Positions 53,487-64,000 of a stretch of DNA of 64,000 nucleotides are shown piece after piece. The DNA is taken from the NCBI GenBank assembly GCA_947650365.1, contig OX393551.1:61993173-62057172 (forward strand), in the 5' to 3' direction. The DNA is from Chamaelirium japonicum. Taxonomy: Eukaryota; Streptophyta; Magnoliopsida; Liliales; Melanthiaceae. The notes beneath the pieces are model-generated. The model had not been told where the DNA came from, searched no databases, and saw only the letters and a list, made by a program, of their open reading frames with translations. A program made the translations under genes and the position numbers. Numbering within the stretch: position 1 is the stretch's first letter; every line of letters starts with the position of its first letter.

Positions 53487-56400
53487 TACGAATGAATTAG
53501 AATGGATCCATTCGTGCGAATGAAGTAGAATGGATCGTACGAATGAATTAGAATGGATCGTACGAATGAATCAGAATGGATCGTACGAATGAATTAGAAT
53601 GAATCGTACGAATGAATTAGAATGGAAACATTCGAACGAATGAATTAGAATAGATCGTAGGAATGAATTAGAATGGATCATACGAATGAATTAGAATTGA
53701 TCGTGTGAATGAATTAGAATGGATTGTACGAATGAATTAGAATGGATGCATTCGTGCGAATGAAGTAGAATGGATCGTACGAATGAATTAGAATGGATAC
53801 ATTCGTGCGAATGAAGTAGAATGGATCGTACGAATGAATTAGAATGGATCGTACGAATGAATTAGAATGAATCGTACGAATGAATTAGAATGGAAACATT
53901 CGAACGAATGAAATAGAATAGATCGTAGGAATGAATTAGAATGAATCGTACGAATGAATTAGTACGAATGAATTAGAATGGATACATTCGTGCGAATGAA
54001 GTAGAATGGATCGTACGAATGAATTAGAATGGATACATTCGTGCGAATGAAGTAGAATGGATCGTACGAATGAATTAGAATGGATCGTACGAATGAATTT
54101 GAATGAATCATACGAATGAATTAGAATTGATCGTACAAATGAATTAGAATGGAAACATTCGAACGAATGAATTAGAATAGATCGTAGGAATGAATTAGAA
54201 TGGATCATACGAATGAATTAGAATGGATCGTATGAATGAATTAGAATAGAACGTGTGAATGAACTAGAATGGATCGTACAAATGAAGTAGAATGGATCCA
54301 TTCGAGCAAATTAGTTAGAATGGATCGTACGAATGACTTAGAATGGATACATTCGAACGAATGAATTAGAATAGATCGTAGGAATGAATTAGAATGGATC
54401 ATACGAATGAATTAGAATTGATCGTGCGAATGAATTAAAATGGATTGTATGAATGAATTAGAATGGATCGTACGAATGAATTAGAATGGATCGTACGAAT
54501 GAATTAGAATGAATCATACGAATGAATTAGAATGGATACATTCGAACGAATGAATTAGAATAGATCGCAGGAATGAATTAGAATGGATCATACGAATGAA
54601 TTAGAATGGATCGTACGAATGAATTAGAATGGATCGTACGAATGAATTAGAATGGATCGTACGAATGAATTAGAATGGATCGTACGAATGAATTAGAATG
54701 AATCGTACGAATGAATTAGAATGGTTCGTACGAATGAATTAGAATGGATACATTCATGCGAATGAATTAGAATGGATCGTACGAATGAGTAAGAATGGAT
54801 CGTACGAATGAAATAGAATAGATCGTACGAATGAATTAGAATGGATCGTACGAATGAATTAGAATGGATACATTCGAATGAATGAATTAGAATAGATCAT
54901 AGGAATGAATTAGAATGGATCATACGAATGAATTAGAATTGATCGTGCGAATAAATTAGAATAGATCGTAGGAATGAATTAGAATGGATCATACGAATGA
55001 ATTAGAATTGATCGTGCGAATGAATGTACGAATGAATTAGAATGGATCGTACGAATGAATTAGAATGGATACATTCGAACGAATGAATTAGAATAGATCG
55101 TAGGAATGAATTAGAATGGATCGTACGAATGAATTTGAATGGATCGTACAAATGAATTAGAAAGGTTACATTTGTGAGAATGAATTAGAATTGATCGTAC
55201 GAATGAATTAAATGGATCGTACGAATGGATTAGAATGAATCATACGAATGAATTAGAATGGATCGTAGGAATGAATTAGAATGGATCGTGCAAATGAATT
55301 AGAATCGATCATAAGAATGAATTAGAATGGATCGTATGAATGAATTAGATCGTACGAATGAATTAGAATGGATCGTACGAATGAATTAAAATGGATATAT
55401 TCGAGCGAATGAATTAGAATGGATACATTTGTGCGAATGAATTAGAATGGATCGTATGAATGAATTAGAATGGATCGTATGAATGAATTCGAATAGATCG
55501 TACGAATGAATTACAATGGATACATTCGTCCGAATGAATTAGAATGGATGATACGAAGGAATTAGGGTGGATCGTACGAATGCATTTGAATGGATATATT
55601 CGTGCGAATGAATTAGAATGGATTGTATGAATGAATTAGAATGGATCGTATGAATGAATTAGAATGGATCGTGCGAATGAATTAAACTGGATCGTACGAA
55701 TGAATTAGAATGGATCGTATGAATTAATTAGAATGGATCGTTCGAATGAATTAGAATGGATCGTACGAATGAATTAGAATAGAATGGATACATTCGTGCG
55801 AACGAATTAGAATGGATCGTACGAATGACTAAGAGTGGATCGTACGAATGAAATAGAATGGATCGTACGAATGAATTGGAATGAATCGTACGAATGAATT
55901 AGAATGGAAACATTCGAACGAATGAATTAGAATAGATCGTAGGAATGAATTAGAATGGATCATACGAATGAATTAGAATTGATCGTGCGAATGAATTAGA
56001 ATGGATTGCACGAATGAATTAGAATGGATACATTCGTGCGAATGAAGTAGAATGGATCGTACGAATGAATTAGAATGGACCGTACGAATGAAGTAGAATG
56101 GATCGTACGAATGAATTAGAATGGATCGTACGAATGGGATACATTCGAACGAATAAATTAGAATAGATCGTAGGAATGAATTAGAATGGATCATACGAAT
56201 GAATTAGAATTGATCGTGCGAATGAATTAGAATGGATTGTACGAATGAATTAGAATGGATACATTCGTGCGAATGAAGTAGAATGGATCGTACGAATGAA
56301 TTAGAATGGATCGTACGAATGAATTAGAATGAATCATACGAATGAATTAGAATGGATACATTCGAACGAATAAATTAGAATAGATCATAGGAATGAATTA

Positions 56401-57445
56401 GAATGGATCATACGAATGAATTAGAATTGATCGTGCGAATGAATTAGAATGGATTGTACGAATGAATTAGAATGGATTGTGCGAATGAATTAAACTGGAT
56501 CGTACGAATGAATTAGAATGGATCGTACGAATAAATTAGAATGAATCGTACGAATGAATTAGAATGGATACATTCAAACTAATGAATTAGAATAGATCGT
56601 AGGAATGAATTAGAATGGATCATACGAATGAATTAGAATTGATCGTGCGAATGAATTAGAATGGATTGTACGAATGAATTAGAATGGATACATTCGTGAG
56701 AATGAAGTAGAATGGATCGTATGAATGAATTAGAATGGATCGTACGAATGAATTAGAATGGATACATTCGAACGAATGAATTAGAATAGATCGTAGGAAT
56801 GAATTAGAATGGATCATACGAATGAATTAGAATTGATCGTGCGAATGAATTAGAATGGATTGTACGAATGAATTAGAATGGATACATTCGAATGAATCGT
56901 ACGAATGAATTAGAATGGATCGTACGAATGAATTTGAATGGATACATTCGTGGGAATGAAGTAGAATGGATCGTCGGAATGAATTAGAATGGATCGTACG
57001 AATGAATTACCATGGATCGTACGAATGGATTAGAATGGATCGTACGAATGAATTAGAATGGATCATACGAATGAATTAGAATTGATCGTGTGAATGAATT
57101 AGAAAGGATTGTACGAATGAATTAGAATGGATACATTCGTGAGAATGAAGTAGAATGGATCGTACGAATGAATTAGAATGGATCGTACGAATGAATTAGA
57201 AAGAATCGTACGAATGAATTAGAATGGATACATTCGAACGAATGAATTAGAATAGATCGTAGGAATGAATTAGAATGGATCATACGAATGAATTAGAATT
57301 GATCGTGCGAATGAATTAGAATGGATTGTACGAATGAATTAGAATGGATACATTCGTGCGAATGAAGTAGAATGGATCGTACGAATGAATTAGAATAGAT
57401 CGTACGAATGAATTAAAATGGATCGTACGAATGAATTAGAATGGA
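53487..57445 (+). repeat. Satellite domain 39 (+)
   Basis: A 4-kb + tract. It alternates short HOR runs (53,510-54,210, 55,860-57,440) with diverged plain 23-mers (54,240-54,340, 54,600-54,860, 55,180-55,860). The diverged parts resemble block B units (GAGTAAG, GAAATAG monomers). Confidence 0.91.
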
Positions 57446-58092
57446 ATGTATCCATTCTAATTCATTCGTGCAATCCATTCTAATTCATTCGCACGATCCA
57501 TTCTACTTCATTCGCACGAATGTATCCATTCTAATTCATTCGTACAATCCATTCTAATTCATTCGCACGATCAATTCTAATTCATTCGTATGATCCATTC
57601 TAATTCATTCCTACGATCTATTCTAATTCATTCGTTCGAATGTATCCATTCTAATTAATTCGTACGATTCATTCTAATTCATTCGTACGATCCATTCTAA
57701 TTCATTCGTATGATCCATTCTACTTCATTCGCACGAATGTATCCATTCCAATTCATTCGTATAATCCATTCTAATTCATTCGCATGATCAATTCTAATTC
57801 ATTCGTATGATCCATTCTAATTCATTCCTACGATCTATTCTAATTCATTCGTTCGAATGTATCCATTCTAATTCATTCGTACGATTCATTCTAATTCATT
57901 CGTACGATCCATTCTAATTCATTCGTACGATCCATTCTACTTCATTCTCACGAATGTATCCATTCTAATTCATTCGTACAATCCATTCTAATTCATTCGC
58001 ACGATCAATTCTAATTCATTCGTATGATCCATTCTAATTCATTTGTACGATCCATTCTAATCCATTCGTACGATCCATGGTAATTCATTCGT
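57446..58092 (-). repeat. Satellite domain 40 (-)
   Basis: Reverse HORs whose entry joint and first 180 bp match 31,151-31,330. It ends with a fragment of block C (TCCATTCGTACGATCCATGG, about 58,061-58,080) and leaves through the perfect palindrome CATTCGTACGAATG (58,086-58,099). Confidence 0.9.
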
Positions 58093-58134
58093 ACGAATGA
58101 ATTAGAATGGATCATACGAATGAATTAGAATTGA
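58093..58134 (+). repeat. Satellite domain 41 (+), under two monomers
   Basis: About 42 bp in + orientation between two reverse domains, the first of a cluster of very short flips. It ends at GAATTGATCCATTC. Confidence 0.85.
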
Positions 58135-58194
58135 TCCATTCTAATTCATTCGTACAATCCATTCTACTTCATTCGCATGAATGTATCCATTCTA
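58135..58194 (-). repeat. Satellite domain 42 (-), about 60 bp
   Basis: A short reverse piece with the ACTTC monomer and its 28-mer neighbour. It ends within a monomer core (CCATTCTAACGAATG). Confidence 0.85.
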
Positions 58195-58231
58195 ACGAAT
58201 GAATTAGAATGGATTGTACGAATGAATTACA
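58195..58231 (+). repeat. Satellite domain 43 (+), under two monomers
   Basis: About 37 bp in + orientation. It ends GAATTACAATGTATCCATTC, joining a monomer core to a reverse 28-mer. Confidence 0.85.
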
Positions 58232-60595
58232 ATGTATCCATTCTAATTCATTCGTACGATCAATTCTAATTCATTCGTATGATCCATTCGAATGTATCCA
58301 TTCTAATTCATTCGTACGATTCATTCTAATTCATTCGTACGATCCATTCTGATTCATTCGTACGATCCATTCTACTTCATTCGTACGATCCATTCTACTT
58401 CATTCGCAAGAATGTATCCATTCTAATTCATTCGTACAATCCATTCTAATTCATTCGCACGATCAATTCTAATTCATTCATATGATCCATTCTAATTCAT
58501 TCCTACGATCTATTCTAATTCATTCGTTCGAATGTATCCATTCTAATTCATTCGTACGATCCATTCTAATTCATTCGTACAATCCATTCTACTTCATTCG
58601 CACGAATGTATCCATTCTAATTCATTCATACAATCCATTCTAATTCATTCATTCGTACAATCCATTCTAATTTATTCGTACAATCAATTCTAATTCATTC
58701 GTATGATCCATTCTAACTCATTCCTACGATCTATTCTAATTCATTCGTTCGAATGTATCCATTCTAATTCATTCATACGATTCATTCTAATTCATTCGTA
58801 CGATCCATTGTAATTCATTCGTACGATCCATTCTACTTCATTCGCACGAATGTATCCATTCTAATTCATTCGTACGATCCATTCTAATTCATTCGTACGA
58901 TCCATTCTAATTCATTCGTACGATCTATTCTACTTCATTCTCACGAATATATCCATTCTAATTCATTCGTACAATCCATTCTAATTCATTCGCACGATCA
59001 ATTCTAATTCATTCGTATGATCCATTCTAATTCATTCCTACGATCTATTCTAATTCATTCGTTCGAATGTATCCATTCTAACTCATTCGTACGATTCATT
59101 CTAATTCATTCGTACGATCCATCCTAATTATTCATACGATCCCTTCTACTTCATTCGTACGATCCATTCTACTTCATTCGCACGAATGTATCCATTCTAA
59201 TTCGTTCATACAATCCATTCTAATTCATTCGCACGATCAATTCTAATTCATTCGTATGATCCATTCTAATTCATTCTTACGATCTATTCTAATTCATTCG
59301 TTCGAATGTATCCGTTCTAATTCATTCGTACGATCCATTCTAATTCATTCGTACGATCCATTCTACTTCATTCGCACGAATGTATCCATTCTAATTCATT
59401 CATACAATCCATTCTAATTCATTCGCACGATCAATTCTAATTCATTCGTATGATCCATTCTAATTCATTCCTACGATCTATTCTAATTTATTCGTTCATT
59501 CGTACGATCCATTTTTACTCATTCGTACGAATGTATCCATTCTAATTCATTCGTACAATCCATTCTAATTCATTCGCACGATCAATTCTAATTCATTCGT
59601 ATGATCTATTCTAATTCATTCCTAGGAACTATTCTAATTCATTCGTTCGAATGTATCCATTCTAATTCATTCGTACGATTCATTCTAATTCATTCGTACG
59701 ATCCATTCTAATTCATTCGTACGATCCATTCTACTTCATTCGCTCGAATGTATCCATTCTAATTCATTCATGCAAACCATTCTAATTCATTCGCACGATC
59801 AATTCTAATTCATTCGTATGATCCATTCTAATTCATTCCTACGATCTATTCTAATTCATTCGTTCAAATGTATCTATTCTAATTCATTCGTACGATTCAT
59901 TCTAATTCATTCGTACGATCCATTCTGATTCATTCATACGATCCATTCTACTTCATTCGCACGAATGTATCCATTCTAATTCATTCGTACAATCCATTCT
60001 AATTCATTCGCACGATCAATTCTAATTCATTCGTATGATCCATTCTAATTCATTCCTACGATCTATTCTAATTTATTCGTTCGAATGTATCCATTCTAAT
60101 TCATTCGTATGATTCAGTCTAATTCATTCGTACGATCCATTCTAATTCATTCGCACGATCCATTCTACTTTATTCGCACGAATGTATCCATTCTAATTCA
60201 TTCGTACAATCCATTCTAATTCATTCGCACGATCAATTCTAATTCATTTGTATGATCCATTCTAATTCATTCGTACGATCCATTCTAATTCATTCGTACG
60301 ATCCATTCTACTTCATTCGCACGAATGTATCCATTCTAATTCATTTGTACAATCCATTCTAATTCATTCGCACGATCAATTCTAATTCATTCGTATGATC
60401 CATTCTAATTCATTCCTACGATCTATTCTAATTTATTCGTTCGAATGTATCCATTCTAATTCATTCGTACGATTCATTCTAATTCATTCGTACGATCCAT
60501 TCTAATTCATTCGTACGATCCATTCTACTTCATTCGCACGAATGTATCCATTCTAATTCATTCGTACAATCCATTCTAATTCATTCGCACGATCA
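58232..60595 (-). repeat. Satellite domain 44 (-)
   Basis: A 2.4-kb reverse tract of HORs with breaks near 58,285, 58,650, 59,130 and 59,495. It leaves at GATCAATGAATTAG, as at 16,815. Confidence 0.91.
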
Positions 60596-60668
60596 ATGAA
60601 TTAGAATGGATCGTATGAATGAATTAGAATGAATCGTACGAATGAATTAGAATGGATACATTCGAACG
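60596..60668 (+). repeat. Satellite domain 45 (+), about 73 bp
   Basis: Three + monomers ending in an unusual joint, CATTCGAACGGGATAAATTCG, where GGG and AAATT do not fit either orientation. Confidence 0.87.
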
Positions 60669-60946
60669 GGATAAATTCGTACGATCTATTCTAATTCATT
60701 CGTTCGAATGTATCCATTCTAATTCATTCGTACGATTCATTCTAATTCATTCGTACGATCCATTCTAATTCATTCGCACGATCAATTCTAATTCATTCGT
60801 ACGATCCATTCTACCTCATTCGCTCGAATGTATCCATTCTAATTCATTCGTGCAATCCATTCTAATTCATTCGTACGATTCATTCTAATTCATTCGTACG
60901 ATCCATTCTAATTCATTCGTACGATCCATTCTACTTCATTCGCTCG
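60669..60946 (-). repeat. Satellite domain 46 (-)
   Basis: A short reverse HOR run. It leaves through CATTCGCTCGAATA, an imperfect dyad. Confidence 0.89.
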
Positions 60947-61301
60947 AATAAATTAGAATAGATCATAGGAATGAATTAGAATGGATCATACGAATGAATT
61001 AGAATTGATCGTGCGAATGAATTAGAATGGATTGTACGAATGAATTAGAATGGATACATTCGTGCGAATGAAGTAGAATGGATCGTACGAATGAATTAGA
61101 ATTGATCGTACGAATGAATTAGAATGAATCGTACGAATGAATTAGAATGGATACATTCGAACGAATGAATTAGAATAGATCGTAGGAATGAATTAGAATG
61201 GATCATACGAATGAATTAGAATTGATCGTGCGAATGAATTAGAATGGATTGTACGAATGAATTAGAATGGATACATTCGTGCGAATGAAGTAGAATGGAT
61301 C
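60947..61301 (+). repeat. Satellite domain 47 (+)
   Basis: About 355 bp containing one complete HOR (GAAG at about 61,069 and 61,286, 217 bp apart). It ends GAATGGATCCGTACG. Confidence 0.9.
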
Positions 61302-62200
61302 CGTACGATTCATTCTAATTCATTCGTACGATCCATTCTAATTCATTCGTACGATCCATTCTACTTCATTCGCACGAATGTATCTATTCAAATTCATTCG
61401 TACAATCCATTCTAATTCATTCGCACGATCAATTCTAATTCATTCGTATGATCCATTCTAATTCATTCCTACGATCTATTCTAATTTATTCGTTCGAATG
61501 TATCCATTCTAATTCATTCGTACGATTCATTCTAATTTATTCGTACGATCCATTCTAATTCATTCGTACGATCCATTCTACTTCAATCGCACGAATGTAT
61601 CCATTCTAATTCATTCGTACAATCCATTCTAATTCATTCGCACGATCAATTCTAATTCATTCGTACGATCCATTCTAATTCATTCGTACGATCCATTATA
61701 CTTCATTTGCACGAATGTATCCATTCTAATTCATTCGTACAATCCATTCTAATTCATTCGCACGATCAATTCTAATTCATTCGTATGATCCATTCTACTT
61801 CATTCGTATGATCCATTCTAATTCATTCGTACAATCCATTCTAATTCATTCGCACGATCAATTCTAATTCGTTCGTATGATCCATTCTAATTCATTCCTA
61901 TGATCTATTCTAATTCATTCGTTCGATTGCATTCATTCTAATTCATTCGTACGATTCATTGATCCATTCTAATTCATTTGTACGATCCATTCTACTTCAT
62001 TCGCACGAATGTATCCATTCTAATTCATTCGCATAATCCATTCTAATTCATTCGCACGATCAATTCTAATTCATTCGTATGATCCATTCTAATTCATTCC
62101 TACGATCTATTCTAATTCATTTGTTCGAATGTATCCATTCTAATTCATTCGTACGATCCATTCTAATTCATTCATACGATCCATTCTAATTTATTCGCAC

Positions 62201-62266
62201 GAACCGTCTATTTGAACCGTTAATTTAAATAACACATTTGACGCCCTTATAAGGTTCCGAATTTGC
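62201..62266. other. Second, shorter copy of the tag, 66 bp
   Basis: It matches 31,746-31,811 at 64 of 66 bases (differences GACGCC/GACACC and AAGGTT/AAGTTT) in the same orientation. The left 80 bp of the first tag are missing: reverse monomer ending TTCGCAC runs straight into GAACCGTC. The satellite that follows is also shared with the first copy, so this is a copied segment and not an independent insertion. Confidence 0.92.
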
Positions 62267-62870
62267 TGATCCATTCTAATTCATTCGTACGATCCATTCT
62301 AATTCATTCGCACAAATGTATCCATTCTAATTCATTCGCTCGAATATATCCATTTTAATTCATTCGTACGATCCATTCTGATTCATTCACACGATCAATT
62401 CTAATTCATTCGTATGATCCATTCTAATTCATTCCTACGATCCATTCTAATTCATTCGTACGATCCATTCTAATTCATTCGTACGATTCATTCGAATTCA
62501 TTCGTACGATCCATTCTAATTCATTCGTACGATCCATTCTACTTCATTCGCACGATTGTATCCATTCTAATTCATTCGTACAATCCATTCTAATTCATTC
62601 GCACGATCAATTCTAATTCATTCGTTCGTACGATCCATTCTAATTCATTCGTATGATCGATTCTAATTCATTTGCACGATCCATTCTAATTCATTCGTAC
62701 GATCCATTCTAATTCATTCGTATGATTCATTCTAATCCATTCGTACGATCCATTTAATTCATTCGTACGATCAATTCTAATTCATTCTCACAAATGTAAC
62801 CTTTCTAATTCATTTGTACGATCCATTCAGATTCATTCGTACGATCCATTCTAATTCATTCCTACGATCT
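62201..62870 (-). repeat. Tag-linked block, copy 2
   Basis: Same order of variants as 31,746-32,200, with about 230 bp of ordinary reverse HOR material added at about 62,380-62,635. CGCTCGAATATATCC is at about 62,336 and CTCACAAATGTAACC at about 62,785. Confidence 0.83.
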
Positions 62871-63211
62871 ATTCTAATTTGTACGATCCATTCTACTTCA
62901 TTCGCACGAATGTATCGATTCTAATTCATTCGTACAATCCATTCTAATTCATTCGCACGATCAATTCTAATTCATTCGTATGATCCATTCTAATTCATTC
63001 CTACGATCTATTCTAATTCATTCGTTCGAATGTATACATTCTAATTCATTCGTACTATTCATTCTAATTCATTCGTACGATCCATTCTAATTCATTCGTA
63101 CGATCCATTCTACTTTATTCGTATGATCCATTCTAATTCATTCCTACGATCTATTCTAATTCATTCGTTCGAATGTATCCATTCTAATTCATTCGTATGA
63201 TCAATTCTAAT

Positions 63212-63483
63212 AAATTCGAACGAATGAATTAGAATAGATCGTAGGAATGAATTAGAATGGATCATACGAATGAATTAGAATTGATCGTGCGAATGAATTA
63301 GAATAGATTGTACGAATGAATTAGAATGGATACATTCGTGCGAATGAAGTAGAATGGATCGTACGAATGAATTAGAATAGATCGTACGAATGAATTAGAA
63401 TGGATACATTCGAACGAATGAATTAGAATAGATCGTAGGAATGAATTAGAATGGATCATACGAATGAATTAGAATTGATCGTA
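63212..63483 (+). repeat. Satellite domain 49 (+)
   Basis: One HOR and a part. It ends on the 12-bp palindrome GATCGTACGATC. Confidence 0.9.
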
Positions 63484-64000
63484 CGATCCAATCTAATTCA
63501 TTCGTACGATCCATTCTAATTCATTCGTACGATCCATTCTAATTCATTCGTACAATCCATTCTAATTCATTCGTACGATCCATTCTACTTCATTCTCACG
63601 AATGTATCCATTCTAATTCATTCGTACAATCCATTCTAATTCATTCGCACGATCAATTCTAATTCATTCGTATGATCCATTCTAATTCATTCCTACGATC
63701 TATTCTAATTCATTCGTTCGAATGTATCCATTCTAATTCATTCGTACGATTCATTCTAATTCATTCGTACCATCCATTCTAATTCATTCGTACGATCCAT
63801 TCTAATTCATTCGTACGATCCATTCTACTTCATTCGCACGAATGTATCCATTCTAATTCATTCGTACAATCCATTCTAATTCATTCGCACGATCATTTCT
63901 AATTCATTCGTATGATCCATTCTAATTCATTCCTACGATCTATTCTAATTCATTCGTTCGAATGTATCCATTCTAATTCATTCGTACGATTTATTCTAAT
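63484..64000 (-). repeat. Satellite domain 50 (-), runs off the window
   Basis: Reverse HORs; ACTTC at 63,587 and 63,827 are 240 bp apart, a ten-monomer unit. The array is still in full repeat at the window edge, so its end is not seen. Confidence 0.92.

Larger units (their letters stand above)
58086..58231. repeat. Cluster of four strand switches in about 140 bp
   Basis: Switches at about 58,093, 58,134, 58,194 and 58,231 cut out pieces of about 42, 60 and 37 bp. The first is on CATTCGTACGAATG (58,086-58,099). Pieces shorter than two monomers are not seen elsewhere in the window. Confidence 0.85.
61302..63211 (-). repeat. Satellite domain 48 (-)
   Basis: Reverse HORs that include the second, shorter tag (62,201-62,266) and the diverged block that follows it. 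Extra breaks lie near 61,960 and 62,880. It leaves through ATTCGAACGAATG. Confidence 0.9.
1..64000. repeat. Satellite array, 23/28-bp monomers
   Basis: The window is filled by one satellite family. The 23-bp monomer is the core GAATGAATTAGAATGG followed by a 7-base tail, usually ATCGTAC. A 28-bp form has a longer tail built on ATACATTCG. Consensus GC is about 35% (8 of 23), with six G and two C on the G-rich strand, so base skew flips whenever the array inverts. The CGTACG across each monomer joint gives a regular CpG supply. The lengths fit four or five GAATG-like pentamers plus three bases. No gene, tRNA, rRNA, transposon terminus or telomere repeat was seen. The family name and host species are unknown to me. 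Confidence 0.97.

Noticed and set aside
53936-54208. Longest open frame, 90 codons, minus strand
   Set aside because: Long only because the 28-bp monomers and local losses happen to keep one frame open. Same repeat peptide.
55973-56194. Open frame of 73 codons, minus strand
   Set aside because: Repeat read-through as for the others.
911-63484. All strand flips as assembly errors
   Set aside because: Some could be, especially 58.1-58.2 kb and the 588-bp palindrome. But many junctions recur with their flanks and private variants at separate sites, which random mis-joins would not produce. Not excluded without reads.
1-64000. Human satellite 2/3 or alpha satellite, or a CENP-B box
   Set aside because: The pentamer flavour is similar, but the monomer is not the ATTCC-type unit, there is no 171-bp unit, and I found no TTCGTTGGAA-type box.
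1-64000. Telomeric or subtelomeric repeat
   Set aside because: No TTAGGG-, TTTAGGG- or TTAGG-type tandem runs are present. The GAATTAG similarity is incidental.

Overview
The whole 64-kb window is satellite DNA. I find no supportable protein-coding or RNA gene on either strand; the few open frames (up to 90 codons) are chance read-through of the repeat. The only sequence that is not satellite is a 146-bp tag at 31,666-31,811 and a shorter 66-bp relative of it at 62,201-62,266. A block like this points to a eukaryotic heterochromatic, pericentromeric or knob-like array. Nothing here fixes the species. The G-rich pentamer flavour (GAATG) recalls the ancestry of human satellites 2 and 3, but the monomer is different.

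The basic unit is a 23-bp monomer: a 16-bp core GAATGAATTAGAATGG plus a 7-bp tail, most often ATCGTAC. A 28-bp form carries five extra bases, its tail being ATACATTCG plus AAC or TGC. Both lengths fit an ancestral GAATG-like pentamer with 3 bases added. Nine monomers (seven of 23 and two of 28) form a 217-bp higher-order repeat (HOR); 41,479-41,695 matches the consensus throughout. HORs of 194 bp (monomer 3 lost) and 240 bp (one monomer gained) also occur. In the long regular tract, about 36,541-51,940, a variant HOR recurs mostly every third unit, giving a 651-bp super-repeat. Above that, a block of about 4.8-5.6 kb is tandemly duplicated (about 41.5-47.17 kb and 47.17-51.94 kb).

The array changes strand about 49 times, giving 50 domains that alternate between the G-rich form on + and its reverse complement. 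Domains range from about 40 bp to 17.2 kb; about 41 kb is in + orientation and 23 kb in -. Many switch points sit on short palindromes of the monomers: GGATCC, ATCGAT, AGATCT or GGATYGTACRATCC for + to -, and CATTCG-NN-CGAATG for - to +. Several switch points are clearly copies of one another.

Layout: 1-35.8 kb is a mosaic of short inverted domains. It includes a 588-bp near-perfect palindrome (9,684-10,271), a 2.65-kb tandem duplication carrying several switch points (22.7-27.7 kb), and a large inverted repeat with arms of about 1.6 kb (29,390-30,985 and 33,180-34,752) whose 2.2-kb core contains the non-satellite tag. 35.8-52.9 kb is one long, homogenised + tract. 52.9-64 kb is again a mosaic, with a cluster of very short domains at 58.1-58.2 kb and the second tag. 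The picture is of an array evolving by unequal exchange in the centre and by repeated inversion, or fold-back copying, on both sides. Domain edges are read by eye and are good to about 10 bp. Percentages and mismatch counts are hand counts.
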